Below are positions 21,779 to 33,118 of a stretch of DNA of 64,000 nucleotides, piece after piece. The stretch's first letter is position 1; the number at the start of each line of letters is the position of its first letter. The notes under the pieces were generated by a model. That model was not told the DNA's origin, ran no database searches, and saw only the letters and a list, made by a program, of their open reading frames with translations. This DNA comes from Costus lasius (Eukaryota; Streptophyta; Magnoliopsida; Zingiberales; Costaceae), in assembly GCA_027563935.2 (NCBI GenBank), contig CM050454.1, positions 43,800,596 through 43,864,595 on the forward strand. The letters run 5' to 3'. The position numbers and the translations under genes were made by a program.

Positions 21779-22835
21779 ACGAAAATTTTTAGAGGTACTT
21801 AAAATGCTTTATATTAATATACCTTTCACTGATGCTTTGTCATAGATGCCTTCATATGCCAAGTTTTTGAAAGAGATATTATCCAACAAGAGGAAGTTGG
21901 AAAAGCATGGAACGGTCACACTCACTGAAGAATGCAGTGCAATAATTCAGAATAAATTGCCACCGAACCTTAAGGATCCAGGGAGTTTTTCTATTCCTTG
22001 TTTGATTGGTGATATGTCTATTGACCGTGCTTTATGTGATCTAGGGGCTAGTGTCAGCTTGATGCCACACTCTGTTTGTAATAAGCTGGACATTGGAGAT
22101 CTTAAGCCCACTTCTGTTTCTCTACAGCTAGCCGACCGCTCTGTATGGCATCCGGTAGGTATCTTAGAGGATGTGCCTATTAAGGTCGGTAAGTTCTTTA
22201 TACCTGCTGATTTTGTTGTCACTGAGATGGAGGAGGATTCTAGACTTCTCATAATTTTAGGTCGCCCTTTTTGGCGACAATTGCAGCCATGATTGATGTT
22301 AAGAATGGGAAGCTCACTTTTAAGATAGGTGAGGATTCTGTAAATTTTGATTTGAAAGAAAATTTAAATAAGCCTTCTTTTGCATGATCCTGCAGCAGTA
22401 TTGAAGTCTTGGAAGATACTTCACCGATGACTATTGATTCTAGGATGATCCACTTGAAGTGTGTCTTGTCAAAGGTGATGACAGTGATGAAGAGGAGGAG
22501 GTAAGCTCATATTCTGCACTGTTAAATTCTGCATCACCGCTTGAGACCAAAAAATTCAAAGAAGAACACTTGAGCAAGCAAGAAGGTAAACCCGATGAAG
22601 GAAAGAGGTATGAATTTAAAACTCTTCCAAGTAACCTCAGGTATGAATTTCTTGGAGAGAACTCTACTTTTACTGTAATTATTAATGCAAATCTTGATGC
22701 TTCTCAAACTGCTAGGCTTTTAAATGAACTTCGACAACATAAGAGGGTGATTGGCTATACCCTTGATGATATAAAAGGAATTAATCCTTCTGTTTGAATG
22801 CACAAAATATTTTTAGAAAAGGGGAGCAAGCTATC
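21779..22835 (+). pseudogene. Ath-2 protease and start of pol, disrupted
   Basis: The stretch at 21846-22292 encodes a retropepsin-like domain with DLGASVSLMP, the form usual in Athila/Tat proteases, and ends in ILGRPFW. The piece at 22459-22797 covers the linker before RT (NLRYEFLG, IGYTLDDIKGINPS). The reading breaks off at 22835, just before RT, where Tek-2 is inserted. The RT/RNase H remnant at 43463 may be its continuation. Confidence 0.85.
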
Positions 22836-25595
22836 TGTTTTAATTTAATTTCAAAACTAATTTTCTATTTTATTTTTTTTCAGGGCCTAATTGTAATTTA
22901 TAAAAGCTTATGGGTTTATGTGTAAGTTTACTTTTAAAAGCCCTTTTTTCCTTTGTGGCCGAGAGCTCTTTTTCTCCTTTCCCATTTATTTTCTCCCCTT
23001 TTGTGAGCGGTAGCGACAAAGAGTTTCTCTTCTTGGGCAACAACAAGAAATCCAAGCATTCTTTTCGTCTTCTTCGATGGAGCAGCGTGAGGTCTTATCT
23101 GATGGCGGATGGATGAGTATCATCTAGCGCAGACATTAATCTCTTTTCTCCTTCTGCCCTATTTCTTTCTCTTCACTGTACCAAGGTAATTTCTCTTTCA
23201 CATCTCTTCTACCCTATTCTTCTTCCGCCCTCGTGATTTATATTTAATGGATTCTCATTGAATACATGTCATCTTGGAAATGTTTTCTTTAACACATCCA
23301 CTACTAGCTAATTTCTTAAACAGCCATTTGAAATAATTATATATTTTTGGGTGGATTGCGCTGTGGCAAACATAATGATTTTAGTGGACTGGTTACATTA
23401 TTTTTTTTCTACTCTTGCATATTACAAAGGATGAAATGGTTCTGATATATGAAATCACCAATTGGGAGATTATGCTGTTGATATTTATGAAATTCTTTCC
23501 CTGGAAACAAGCTGCATGTATAAACATTGAGATAAATCTATCTACTATTTGGATTCTGTTTTTGAATGGATCTAATTGTGGTGGAAAATTGATAGAGTAG
23601 AGTAGATGAATTTTTATAATTTGTGATTAGGTGCAGAGAGTGGAAAACTAGCTTGACTTAACTTTTAATTTTTAGAACTTACGTGGATCACCCAATGTAA
23701 TTGTATAGCTACTAAAATTTTATTATTTTACTTGGCTGCAAATTAATCTTGCTTGGATTTGATTTGTGTATTCTTTACCTCTTGGATTTGTGAAGCAATT
23801 AGGAGCATAAGCCAATTCCATATTCTGTGAACTTAGTTTCATCTTTTCAAATATTTTTATCACCTATAGTTAATAAATTCTACTTAGATGGATTAGGTGG
23901 TAGTCAATTAATTCCTACAATACTTAAGAGCACTCATAAGCTTTAGAAATTAAATTAGGCATGGCTGGACTGCAATGTTAACAGATGATTTCGTTTGTAA
24001 AATGTTTGATTATATTTCTCAAGTTCCCACTTAGCATTAAGAATCATGTACCGTATATCCTTTTAAGTGTTTTCTTTTTTTAGTTAGCATGTAATGTTAT
24101 CAAAAAGGTTCTCGAGAGTCCTTACCATGACAATTAACTCTTGCATCCAAAGAATTGCAAGTCATCTTGGAAATTTGTTGGTCTAGAGCATCTACTACCA
24201 TTTAATTTCCTAAGCAGCATACATATAGATGCATTTCTTATTCTAAGTAAAATTTATCCACCAGAACTAAAAGATTTGCTGTCATTTATAATATGGAGCA
24301 TGAATCTAATTATAATCTTATGTTACTTTATTTAATCGCATGTGACTTGTAAATACTCCTTGAAAGATTCTCTTTTAGTCCCTTTAATATATATTGATTC
24401 AGGAGACTAATGGAAAAAGGGAATTAATTTATGTGTATAGCATAGCAATCTTATTTACTAATTTTGTTTAAGGACATGATTGGATTAGTGTATAAGTGAC
24501 ATTTTAGCCTCAAAATAGTTAGGTGCATGTATATATTTAATACATGGTTTTCATATTTTAATAAGTAATTAACAAGACATGGTAATACAATTTTTAAGGT
24601 AACACAAAAATCAAGATTAGACTTCAAGTGGACCAATAATATTGAGTTTTGGTAAAGCGTTTGATAAGTCAACAATTGAGGTAGGAATCTATTCATTCAC
24701 CTTTCAATACAGCATTTTGAGTTTTACTTAAAAGTTGTGTTATCTTATTGTTCTTTCCTATGATAATTGTTTCATTTCCTTTGCACTCAACATTATTCAT
24801 TTATTGATGCATTATGATGACATGACATGACTTGATAGTTACATTAGTGGTTTTGTTAAAATATTGGTGATGGAAATTTTAGTACATTTGATATATGCTT
24901 GTAGTCGTGACATTGATTGATCTTATGATACCACCGTGGACTCTATAGTGCCGAGTGTGGATCGGCTATAGAGGTGCTAGCTAGAGGTCACCTGACGGAA
25001 AGTCATTAGACTGACCGGGGTCCTGGGTGTTGGACGCGACATCCTCCGTGCTGTCTGGGGCAGTTGTTCCATCGGTTGAGCAACGATGGAAACACTCTAA
25101 CAAAGAGTGCGGACTCGATTGTGAGGTTATTATGTGGTTACGCTCTTGATTTACACGACTTCATGGTAGTGATGTTTACATGTAGAATAGTAAAGTTGTT
25201 TTAATAACCTTTCCTTGATACATGCATTTTGCGATACCTACTTAGCTCTTCTTGCTAACTCCTTTGTTTTGCCTCCAGGTCCAGGTCCGGCCCAAACCCA
25301 AAATGAATAGCTAGATAGAAATGGCGGCCTTGGGGAAATAAATAGCTAAAGTGGTTTTTCTCGTATTGTGGTATTTGTAATCTGGGCATTGTTTGCCAAA
25401 CCTTGAGTTTTGTTGAGAAATTGTAATAAGCATACCTTGATTTGTTTTTGGTTTGAATTGTGAGACTTGAGGTTTTATACATGTTTTGTTAGTGATTGCT
25501 ATGTTGTGGTGTTATGATATGAAATGTGATATTGTGTTGGCTTTTATCTTTTAAACTCTTGCGTCCTTGGCGGAGCCTTTCGCCGGGGCGTAACA
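22836..25595 (+). repeat. Tek-2 5' LTR (about 2760 bp)
   Basis: Starts TGTTTTAATT after CTATC and ends CGGGGCGTAACA. Length fits Tek-1. A strong hairpin lies at 24941-24973, followed by GACCGGGGTCC, which is also present in Tek-3. No coding sequence is seen. ORFs such as 23415-23600 have no recognisable domain. Confidence 0.8.
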
Positions 25596-25602
25596 GTTTA
25601 TT

Positions 25603-25614
25603 TGGTATCAGAGC
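25603..25614 (+). other. Tek-2 primer binding site
   Basis: TGGTATCAGAGC, 7 bases after the LTR end, complementary to initiator tRNA-Met. Confidence 0.85.
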
Positions 25615-25775
25615 TATAGGTTATAGGAACCTAGGACTGATGGGTTAAGGTTAAGGACTTAAGGTTAATAATAAAAAAATAACAAATGGTTATAACAAAA
25701 ACATAGTAATAAATAAGTAAATAAGTAAACTAATAAAATGTGGTTTTGTTTGACTTTTGTTGTGTAAATTTCAGG

Positions 25776-27781
25776 ATGCCACCTAGGCTTTGTATTGGCC
25801 CTACTAGTAGAGGTAGGCGTGGGAGGCGCAATGCATGTGCTGGTCGCACCCAAAACCCAGCAAAATCTGTTGCTCAGAGATCTCCTCAGTATGCCAGAGA
25901 TCAAATTGAGAACCCTAGTGGGCATATGGACCAGAATGGTCCTTTAGCTGGCTCTGTGGACCTTAGTAGGTTGGCTGGAATGCCAACTCCTGCGCCAGCT
26001 ATTTTACATGATACAGTTCAGGGTGGAGTTCCTGCCCCAGTTCCACTGTACTATGCTTTTGGTTTTATGACCATGCTGTCTAGTTTTGCTATGCTAGGAA
26101 AGGAAAAGTTTGGTAACTTTAGAGGAGATTCAGATCCTTGGGCTGCAAGGAACTGGATAAGGGGACTAGAGGATACTTTTAAAGTAATGAAGTGCCTAGA
26201 GGAAGATAAAGTAGGACTAGCTGAGTACTTCTTAATTGATGGAGCTAAGGAGTGGTGGACAGCCAGACAGATTGCTCTTGGAGCTAGGGCATCCTCTTGG
26301 GAGGTATTCAAGGAAGTCTTTTTTGAGAAAAATTTTTCAAAGAACTTTCTTGACAGTCAAAGGTAAGAGTTCATGACATTACAGCAATATGGAAAGACTG
26401 TATCTCAGTATCTTGTAGAGTTTGACAGATTGGCTGGTTTATTTCCAGAGATAGTAGCCACAGATAGACAGAGGTCCAAGCATTTTGTGAGAGGTTTGAC
26501 TTTTGCTCTTAAGGACCGTTTGTCAGCTACACCACTTGATGACTTCCAGGTGGTTGTAGACGCGGCCCTTAGAGTGGAGTCAGTTCGCGCCGAGATAATT
26601 CAAGACAAAGGGAAATCAGTGGCTCATTCAGACTCAAAAATATCCAGGACATCTTTTAGTCAGGGTCAGAGCAGTGTTCATTCGATAGACTTTTCTGGAA
26701 GGCAACCCAAAAGGGGTGGTGCTAGACCTCAGTTGCCTCCTAGACCAGCTCAGAGTTCCTAGACCAACTCAGAGTGTGGGTTCTACGAGTTCAGCAGTGG
26801 ACAGGAGGTGTTATGCGTGTGGGCAGTTGGGACATTTGGCTCGATCATGTCCCACAAGCAGAGTGCAGTGCCATCATTGCAGACAGATGGGTCATTACCG
26901 TAGTGATTTCCCTCAGAGGGATACCCGACCTCAGTATCAGCCAGCTAATAGTGGTCAGTCTGCGGCTCAGCCATCTAGGCCAGCACAGTCAGGTCGTCCA
27001 CCAGTTCAACATCAGGGTGCCCAGCAGCGAACTTCAGCCCCAGCTCATGTGTTTGCTCTCTCTCAACAGGATGAACAGCAGGCATCAGGCTCTATTCTTA
27101 GAGGTATCATTTCCTTATATGATGTTTCTGCATGTTTGTTATTTGATACCGGCAGTATACATTCATTTATAGCATCTACTTTTGTTAAAAAGTTAGGAAA
27201 ACAACCATCTGCATCTTTGTTTGATTTGATTGTACATGTTCCTTCTGGTGGTGTGTTACAATCTTGCTTAGAACTTAAACAGTGCCCCTTAAATTTTGGT
27301 AACACAATTATGCATACAAATTTGATGATTTTAGACTTTTCAGACTTTGACATCATCCTAGGGATGGATTGGATGTCTACCAATAATGCATTGGTAAATT
27401 GTTCTAAGCGCACAGTAACTTTCAGTTCTCCTGGTTCGGCCACTTGGACTTTTACAGGAGTTTCTTGACAGGTTGCTCCTGTGATCTCTGCTTTGCAAGC
27501 TAGGCGTCTGTTATCTAGCGGATGCCAAGGATACTTGCTATCTGTTATTGGGGCAGATTTGCAGTCTTCTGTGTCTATTGAGCAGATTCCAGTTGTAAGG
27601 GAATTCACATATGTTTTCCCTGAGGAATTGCCAGGTTTACCACCTAGGAGACAAATTGAATTTGGCATTGAGTTACAGCCTCGGACAGCTCCAATTTCCA
27701 AGGCACCATACAGAATGGCCCCAAGGGAATTGGAGAGCTGAAGGACCAGTTACAAGAGTTGTCGGATAAAGGATTTATCCT
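25776..27781 (+). pseudogene. Tek-2 gag-PR-RT fragment, disrupted
   Basis: The likely start is the ATG at 25776 (MPPRLCIGP). The gag core has WWTARQIAL near 26255 and the FDRLAGLFPE block near 26430. An in-frame TAA interrupts it at 26364-26366 and there is a frameshift near 26760. Two CCHC-type knuckles lie at about 26809-26910; the second reads CHHCRQMGHYRSDF, with the last Cys changed to Phe. Protease reads LLFDTGSIHSFI, a normal DTG site. An in-frame TGA lies at 27466-27468 and another frameshift near 27735. The RT start (GIELQPRTAPISKAPYRM) is present and the sequence ends at ..KGFI. Confidence 0.88.
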
Positions 27782-29040
27782 CGTAATTTCGCGAGATTAC
27801 AACACAGCCATAAAAATCTTTACGGTGCCGTATTTTAGAGTGTTTTTGGACAGAGGCTGGATGATGTTTACGGTACCACCGTAAAGGAATTTACGGTACC
27901 GTAATGCGGGTCGATTTTCCACCCGAAGGATTGCTGACATTACGGCACCGCCAAAAATGACTTCACGGTATCGTAATTCCGGAAGATTTCAACCCGCGAG
28001 TTCACTGTCCAAATTACGGCACGGTCGTAAAATCCATTACGGCCGTAATTACAACCCAGTTCGCGATTTTCCCGGTCAACTCTGAAGCCCGATTTTTGCA
28101 TAGATGATTGCGATCGATCCAGGCCATTGAATAGGATGCTATAAGAAGCAAAAGGGAGCTTATCGACCAGAGGAAGAGAAAAAAATGAAAAGCCCTAATT
28201 TTCGTCCACCACACAGAGAGAAATCGAGTTTCACACGTCCGCCCTAGGGTTCACCGCCGAGAAGCGTACAGGCTATCTCCGGTCGTGAAATTTGGGTGGA
28301 AGCTATGCATAGAGGAGGAGAAGGTGCCCTAGAAGTTTTAGTGCGAAAGGAGATCAGACGGAGGAGAAATCAACACAAAACCGAGCGCCGCCATTGTTGC
28401 GCCCAGATTACGGCCGTAAACTTCTTTACGGCCATACCGTAATTTCTGTTTTCTTCTTCCTTTTGATTTTCTTCAACATGGATTATTGTAATCTTCCCTC
28501 TATGATAGGTTAAACTTATTTTGGGACATGGGGGAGTAATTCACTTGAATTTTTAATGACTATCCGATTATTTTTCATTATTTCGTCATGTTTAATCTTA
28601 GCATGATGATTTTACTCAAGTGATAATTGATCTTTGACTCTCTTTAGTTCCGTATTATTATGCATGTTTTCGAGTTTTTGCAATAGACTGAAAAGTAATT
28701 TGCTTGAGAACTTGGAACCATAGAATTGCATGTTAGTAACTTTCTTAGATTAGTTCTTACTTGTTTGATTCTAGTAGATTAATTGCCATGATAATGATAT
28801 GAATATAAAGATCGAGTCTAAGTTATCAAACATGGAGATCTTGTGCGAAAGGAAAAATCGGAACGTTGGGGAACTATGAGTAAAACTAGTGTCGAGACTC
28901 GGATGCACGAAAGTGATCCTTGAAACTCCACTAGAGATTATCAACCTAGAATTCGGATGCACGAAAGTGATCCTTGAAACTCCACTAGAGATTACCTACA
29001 GCGTTGGGACGAATCTTGCGCGAAAGCGAAGATTAGTCCC
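27782..29040 (+). repeat. Ath-3 5' LTR, segment 1 (5'-truncated)
   Basis: Aligns with about 41926-43110 of the Ath-3 3' LTR, so about 375 bp of the LTR start is lost at the join to Tek-2. It contains palindromic modules including the perfect 14-mer TTACGGTACCGTAA at 27891-27904, and a 54-bp tandem duplication (CGGATGCACGAAAGTGATCC at 28900 and 28954). It ends with GTCCC (29036-29040), the target of Ath-4. Confidence 0.85.
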
Positions 29041-32000
29041 TGATGTGTGCCATACTAACGCACAACTAACTGCAAGCGTGACGATTTTGTCATAGTAGTA
29101 CTTCAGATGTCGATCCCATAGGGACAGTGATCAAGTACCAAAAGATTATGAACTAGCAGCTAGACAATCGGATCAAGTAGTTTGGAATTATGAAAAGTAA
29201 AGCAATTATAACTTAAAGTAAACCAAATCTGGCAAGAAAAAGTTTTTGGTAGAAAATAGGGGTTAGAGATATCAAAACAACGGGTTCATCTCGTTGATGG
29301 ATCTTAGATTCAAACAAGTTAAAATTATAGCAAAGCGATTTTAAAAATGTTCAAGGAAGTATCATAAGGTACAGATTACCCTCTTTCGACGGTGTAATCC
29401 GGTATCAATCTAAATCGGCGTCCTTCTTTCATGGCTCACCGTATATAGATTGATCCAATGGGTTCAGAGATTCTATGAGATTCCTCATACAAATCCTGCC
29501 TAATTTCTTGACAGGTCAGAGTATGTTCGAACTAGCAGATCCAGCGTCGCAATTCACCTTTCGGTGCTTCTTGCGACGCCCAAGAAAAGAAATTACGGGA
29601 TCAAGGTAATTCTAGCGATAAAACGGCATAGAATGAATAAACACAAGTAATTTGCATTTGCTTTGAAATAACAAGTTTGAGAATGAGATACAAACAACAA
29701 GACTACACCCTTAGTTCCGACAAAAGGATTACGCTATCATAGCGTCATTTAAGTACACAACTCTATACGAAGAAGGAAATATAAGAAAGAATTGAAGATA
29801 GAAGACAACAAACTCTTCAAAAAGGGTTGAAATCTTCTTCCTCCAAGCCTTCTAGAGTGGATGCACAAGAGAACTTCTTCTCCAAAGTTTTCACCAAGAA
29901 CTTCACACCAAGCCAAGATTCGTCGCCAATGCAAGAGGTTTTTCACCCTTTCTATAGAACCGAATCCCATTTCTGAACGCATATCTTAATCGCTCTCTTA
30001 ATTAGCTGCATTTTGACACCAAGAACGTTCAAAACGGAGCTAATTAAGAGAGCGATTAAGATATGCGTTTTGACACCAAGAACGTTCAAAACGGAGCTAT
30101 AATGAGAGAGTTATGACTCATTTAAGTTTAGGCTACGCAAGTGAGATTATGGGTGTGATGAAGATTATGGGCATGGCTTGTAATGTCAGCGTCAATTCTC
30201 TTCTGAAAAGACCCCTTCAAGGGGGAGGCCGAAACCCTAAGTGTGGCGCATATAACATTTTCGCATGGGATGCTAGGGTTTCAACAAAATCGCATGTAAT
30301 ATATTCTTATGATCAACTTCAAATGATTGAATGGATCAAGAGGAAGTTCATACCAACGCCATTAGATTGGATGGTGCCTTGGAAGTAAGATTGCGAAAGG
30401 GCTTTCCTCCAAAGGTGGCACACACAAGAAGATGATGGCTACTCCTTGTGTTCCTTGTGCTAGCAAGGCTTCAAGGCTCTTGTCGTATGAAGGAGATGGA
30501 AATACACTTTTCGGCTAGGGCGATGAAGCTCTCCTTCTTGTCGTCGAGAGCAACCTCTACCCGAATGGATAGACGACCAAGCAAGAAGACAACATGCGTT
30601 GAGGTGTTTTCTTAGATGAGGCGTTACATGATTTCCCAATATGGAAAGTCATGAAGCTATCGCCCACTCAAAGCAAACCGCCCTAAAACGCTTCCACCTT
30701 GAACCAACCATTCGCACATATGTGAACCGGTTCAATGGAATTCGGTCTAATGCTTTTGGTTCAAAGACTAAACCAAAACAACCCAAGCCATGGTCTAGAT
30801 CTCTCTCTGAACCAAATGGTTCAAGATCTAACCGTTGATCTCTTGATGCTTCTGATCTCACTGATCTAGCATCACTTCTCTCGATCGAAGCTTACCGATC
30901 TCAATCTCTAATCAATCAAATATGATCAGATCAGATCTCACTTACAATCAGAGTTTAAACTCCTTTAAAACTGAACCAAAACAATTCAGTCCACACGATC
31001 TGACTTACGTAAGCCATATCACCAAATTGTGCGACCCTAAGGGTTTCCTTTAAATGTCGGTAACGATAACTTACGTTATCACGATCAGTGAGGGGTATCT
31101 AGCAACACATCACTGTCTCCCGATATAAAGGAAAAAGTCTTCCAAGACTACACCCAAACCACAGCACAAGTGTGAATCCACTTCACTAGGCATACATGTT
31201 TCCTTTGCCACTGGATGTTCTTATTGGACAAGTGTGTCAAGCTTGTTATTCCAATATGATGAGCATGACTAGATCAGATGAACATAGTCATCAGGGTATG
31301 GCCATACACTATCTCAATCATCTCATGCAAGGGGGGCCCCTTCAGAACATCACTCTCCAAACAAGGAGACGGCAATCCTATATCTATCACTAGTGCCCTA
31401 ACCTGACTCATGATCATTATCCAAGATAGTCTATAATCATTATGTTTCAAATGATATTGAACTACCTCAAAACAATGACAATCATCATTTAGAAACACAA
31501 GTGATCTCAAGTCAGAGGACATGTGCCACTTGATGCAAACAAGGATTATTCACATTGTGACAAGCAATTGAATATCCTAGTAGGGTCTGTCCAGTACATC
31601 CAATGCACCCATGAGTCTACATCTTATTCCATGCTCGAAGCATCCTATAAGATTAGAACACATATTAGTCTCAATCATATCAAGGCTGTCTCATGTTCAC
31701 CAAGATATCTCGACTAAGGACATTACAGCATGTCAGCCTAGCTGAACAGCATTGAGACATTATTCAGAAGCGCACTTATTGCAGCAGACAATGTAACATA
31801 CTGAATAACAACCATTGCCTTTATAAACATAAGAGTTTATATACATGATGCCTCAAACATTAGCCTTAAGGGCATACCCCAACATCTTCAGCTCCTAAAA
31901 CATTCATACACTTATGGGACATTAAAATCTCGTCGTAATGACACCAAAAACGCCCAAATCTGAGTTGGAACGAAAAAGTTATGACTCATTTAATGTAGCC

Positions 32001-32605
32001 CCTCAACGTACTTAATGCTCTTAACACCATTACGGGTGTAATGAGATTATGGGCAGGCCTGTAATTTCTGTAGCGAACTCCGTTTCGTCTGAAATTTTGC
32101 GAGTGAGTTGACCTTTGACTTGACTTGAATTCCGGCCAAAGTATGATATGAAAGGTCGCTGGTGTGAAGATTACGAGCAGGGTGAAATTACGGCTATACC
32201 CGTAATGTCTTCTGTCGAAGTTTTCGTCTTCCGAAAGGCTTCTTTTGAGAAAATTAAGGGCGCGCCTTCAGAATATGATTACGCTTGAATGAAAACGGAC
32301 TTCTTGAGAATTTAAACTGGAAAATTACAGCCATAATATAGATTATGGCCTCGGTTGTAATTCTGGAAATTAGCTCCGTTTGAAGCGAAACTTCTCGTTA
32401 AGGTTCTTGATTCATCGGGGATGTAAATATACTTCCAAATAGCTCCAAAAGTGAGTGAATTGTCCTGTATTCATCAACATGACAAGAAGTGAAGCTTCTG
32501 AAGAAAATCAATGAAATAATCCAGAAAGAGATGTAAAAGCATGAAAATAGGTCTCAATTCACAGGTAAATATAGGTCTAAAAGACTATAAATATACGAGA
32601 CATCA
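29041..32605 (-). mobile_element. Ath-4: Athila-like solo LTR, minus strand, interrupted
   Basis: Flanked by GTCCC at 29036-29040 and 32606-32610. The ends are TGATGT and ACATCA, the same terminal inverted repeat as the Ath-2 LTR. Read on the minus strand it starts TGATGTCTCGTATATTT. About 1879 bp remain after removing Cop-A4 and its target duplication. A direct repeat at about 30012-30102 has the core TTTTGACACCAAGAACGTTC. Modules of ATTACGG..CCGTAAT type lie at 32020-32360. Confidence 0.88.
30204..31884 (-). mobile_element. Cop-A4: copia solo LTR, minus strand (1681 bp)
   Basis: Exact target duplication TCTTC at 30199-30203 and 31885-31889. On the minus strand it starts TGTTGGGGTATGCCC and ends in CA. 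It is more diverged than the other Cop-A LTRs. The palindrome lies at 31296-31307, the hairpin at 31065-31080 and the TATA-like box at 31123-31129. The 64-codon ORF at 31523-31717 is the same antisense ORF seen in other copies. Confidence 0.95.
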
Positions 32606-32610
32606 GTCCC

Positions 32611-33037
32611 TGCATGATTGTCTGCACGAAAGTGAGATAATCCTTTTATTAAGTAAATTATATCTTTATCATGATAAAATTAAACTGACAATATCTCTAT
32701 TCATGTCTAGTCATAGAAATTAAGGTGAATGAAACCCTAGTCCCAGCTTCTCTCTCTGATATTTTCGTTCTAGTTTTTGGTTGCCCGTTTTTGCTATTTC
32801 GATCGCCTAGATAGTAAGAAATCAACTATTCGGTACTCAACAACATAGGTCTCTATGGGTTCGATATCTATTTTATTACTTCGTGTATCCGTGCACTTGC
32901 AGAGATAACAACAAGCCTGGTGACACAACAAGTTTTTAGAGCTGTGTCAGGGAGTGACAACGTCCCTGTGCGCCAAACAAGGTTTTGGCCGCGACATCAA
33001 AAATAAATTATGTTTACCTACTTGTCGGGATACAATA
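32611..33037 (+). repeat. Ath-3 5' LTR, segment 2
   Basis: From CTCTATTCATG (about 32693) to the end it matches the Ath-3 3' LTR from 43127. It ends ..GATACAATA, where the 3' LTR has GATACAACA. It precedes the primer site. Confidence 0.8.
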
Positions 33038-33043
33038 AGTTTT

Positions 33044-33061
33044 TAGCGCTGTTGCTAGGGA
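33044..33061 (+). other. Ath-3 primer binding site
   Basis: TAGCGCTGTTGCTAGGGA is a slightly mutated form of the Athila/Tat site TGGCGCCGTTGCCGGGGA. Confidence 0.7.
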
Positions 33062-33118
33062 TCTTAGTTTTTGTTGATATTGAAGACATTGAGAGTATTG
33101 CCAGACTAGGTTTTATTT

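Larger units (their letters stand above)
22836..27781 (+). mobile_element. Tek-2: Tekay-like element, 3'-truncated
   Basis: 5' LTR, primer site, gag, protease and the first residues of RT, then an abrupt join to an Athila LTR at 27782. The left target is probably CTATC (22831-22835). The 3' half, polypurine tract and 3' LTR are missing. Confidence 0.88.

Noticed and set aside
27782..28060. CRISPR-like array from the regularly spaced palindromes
   Set aside because: Modules are diverged, palindromic and part of a plant LTR, with no identical direct repeats or unique spacers.
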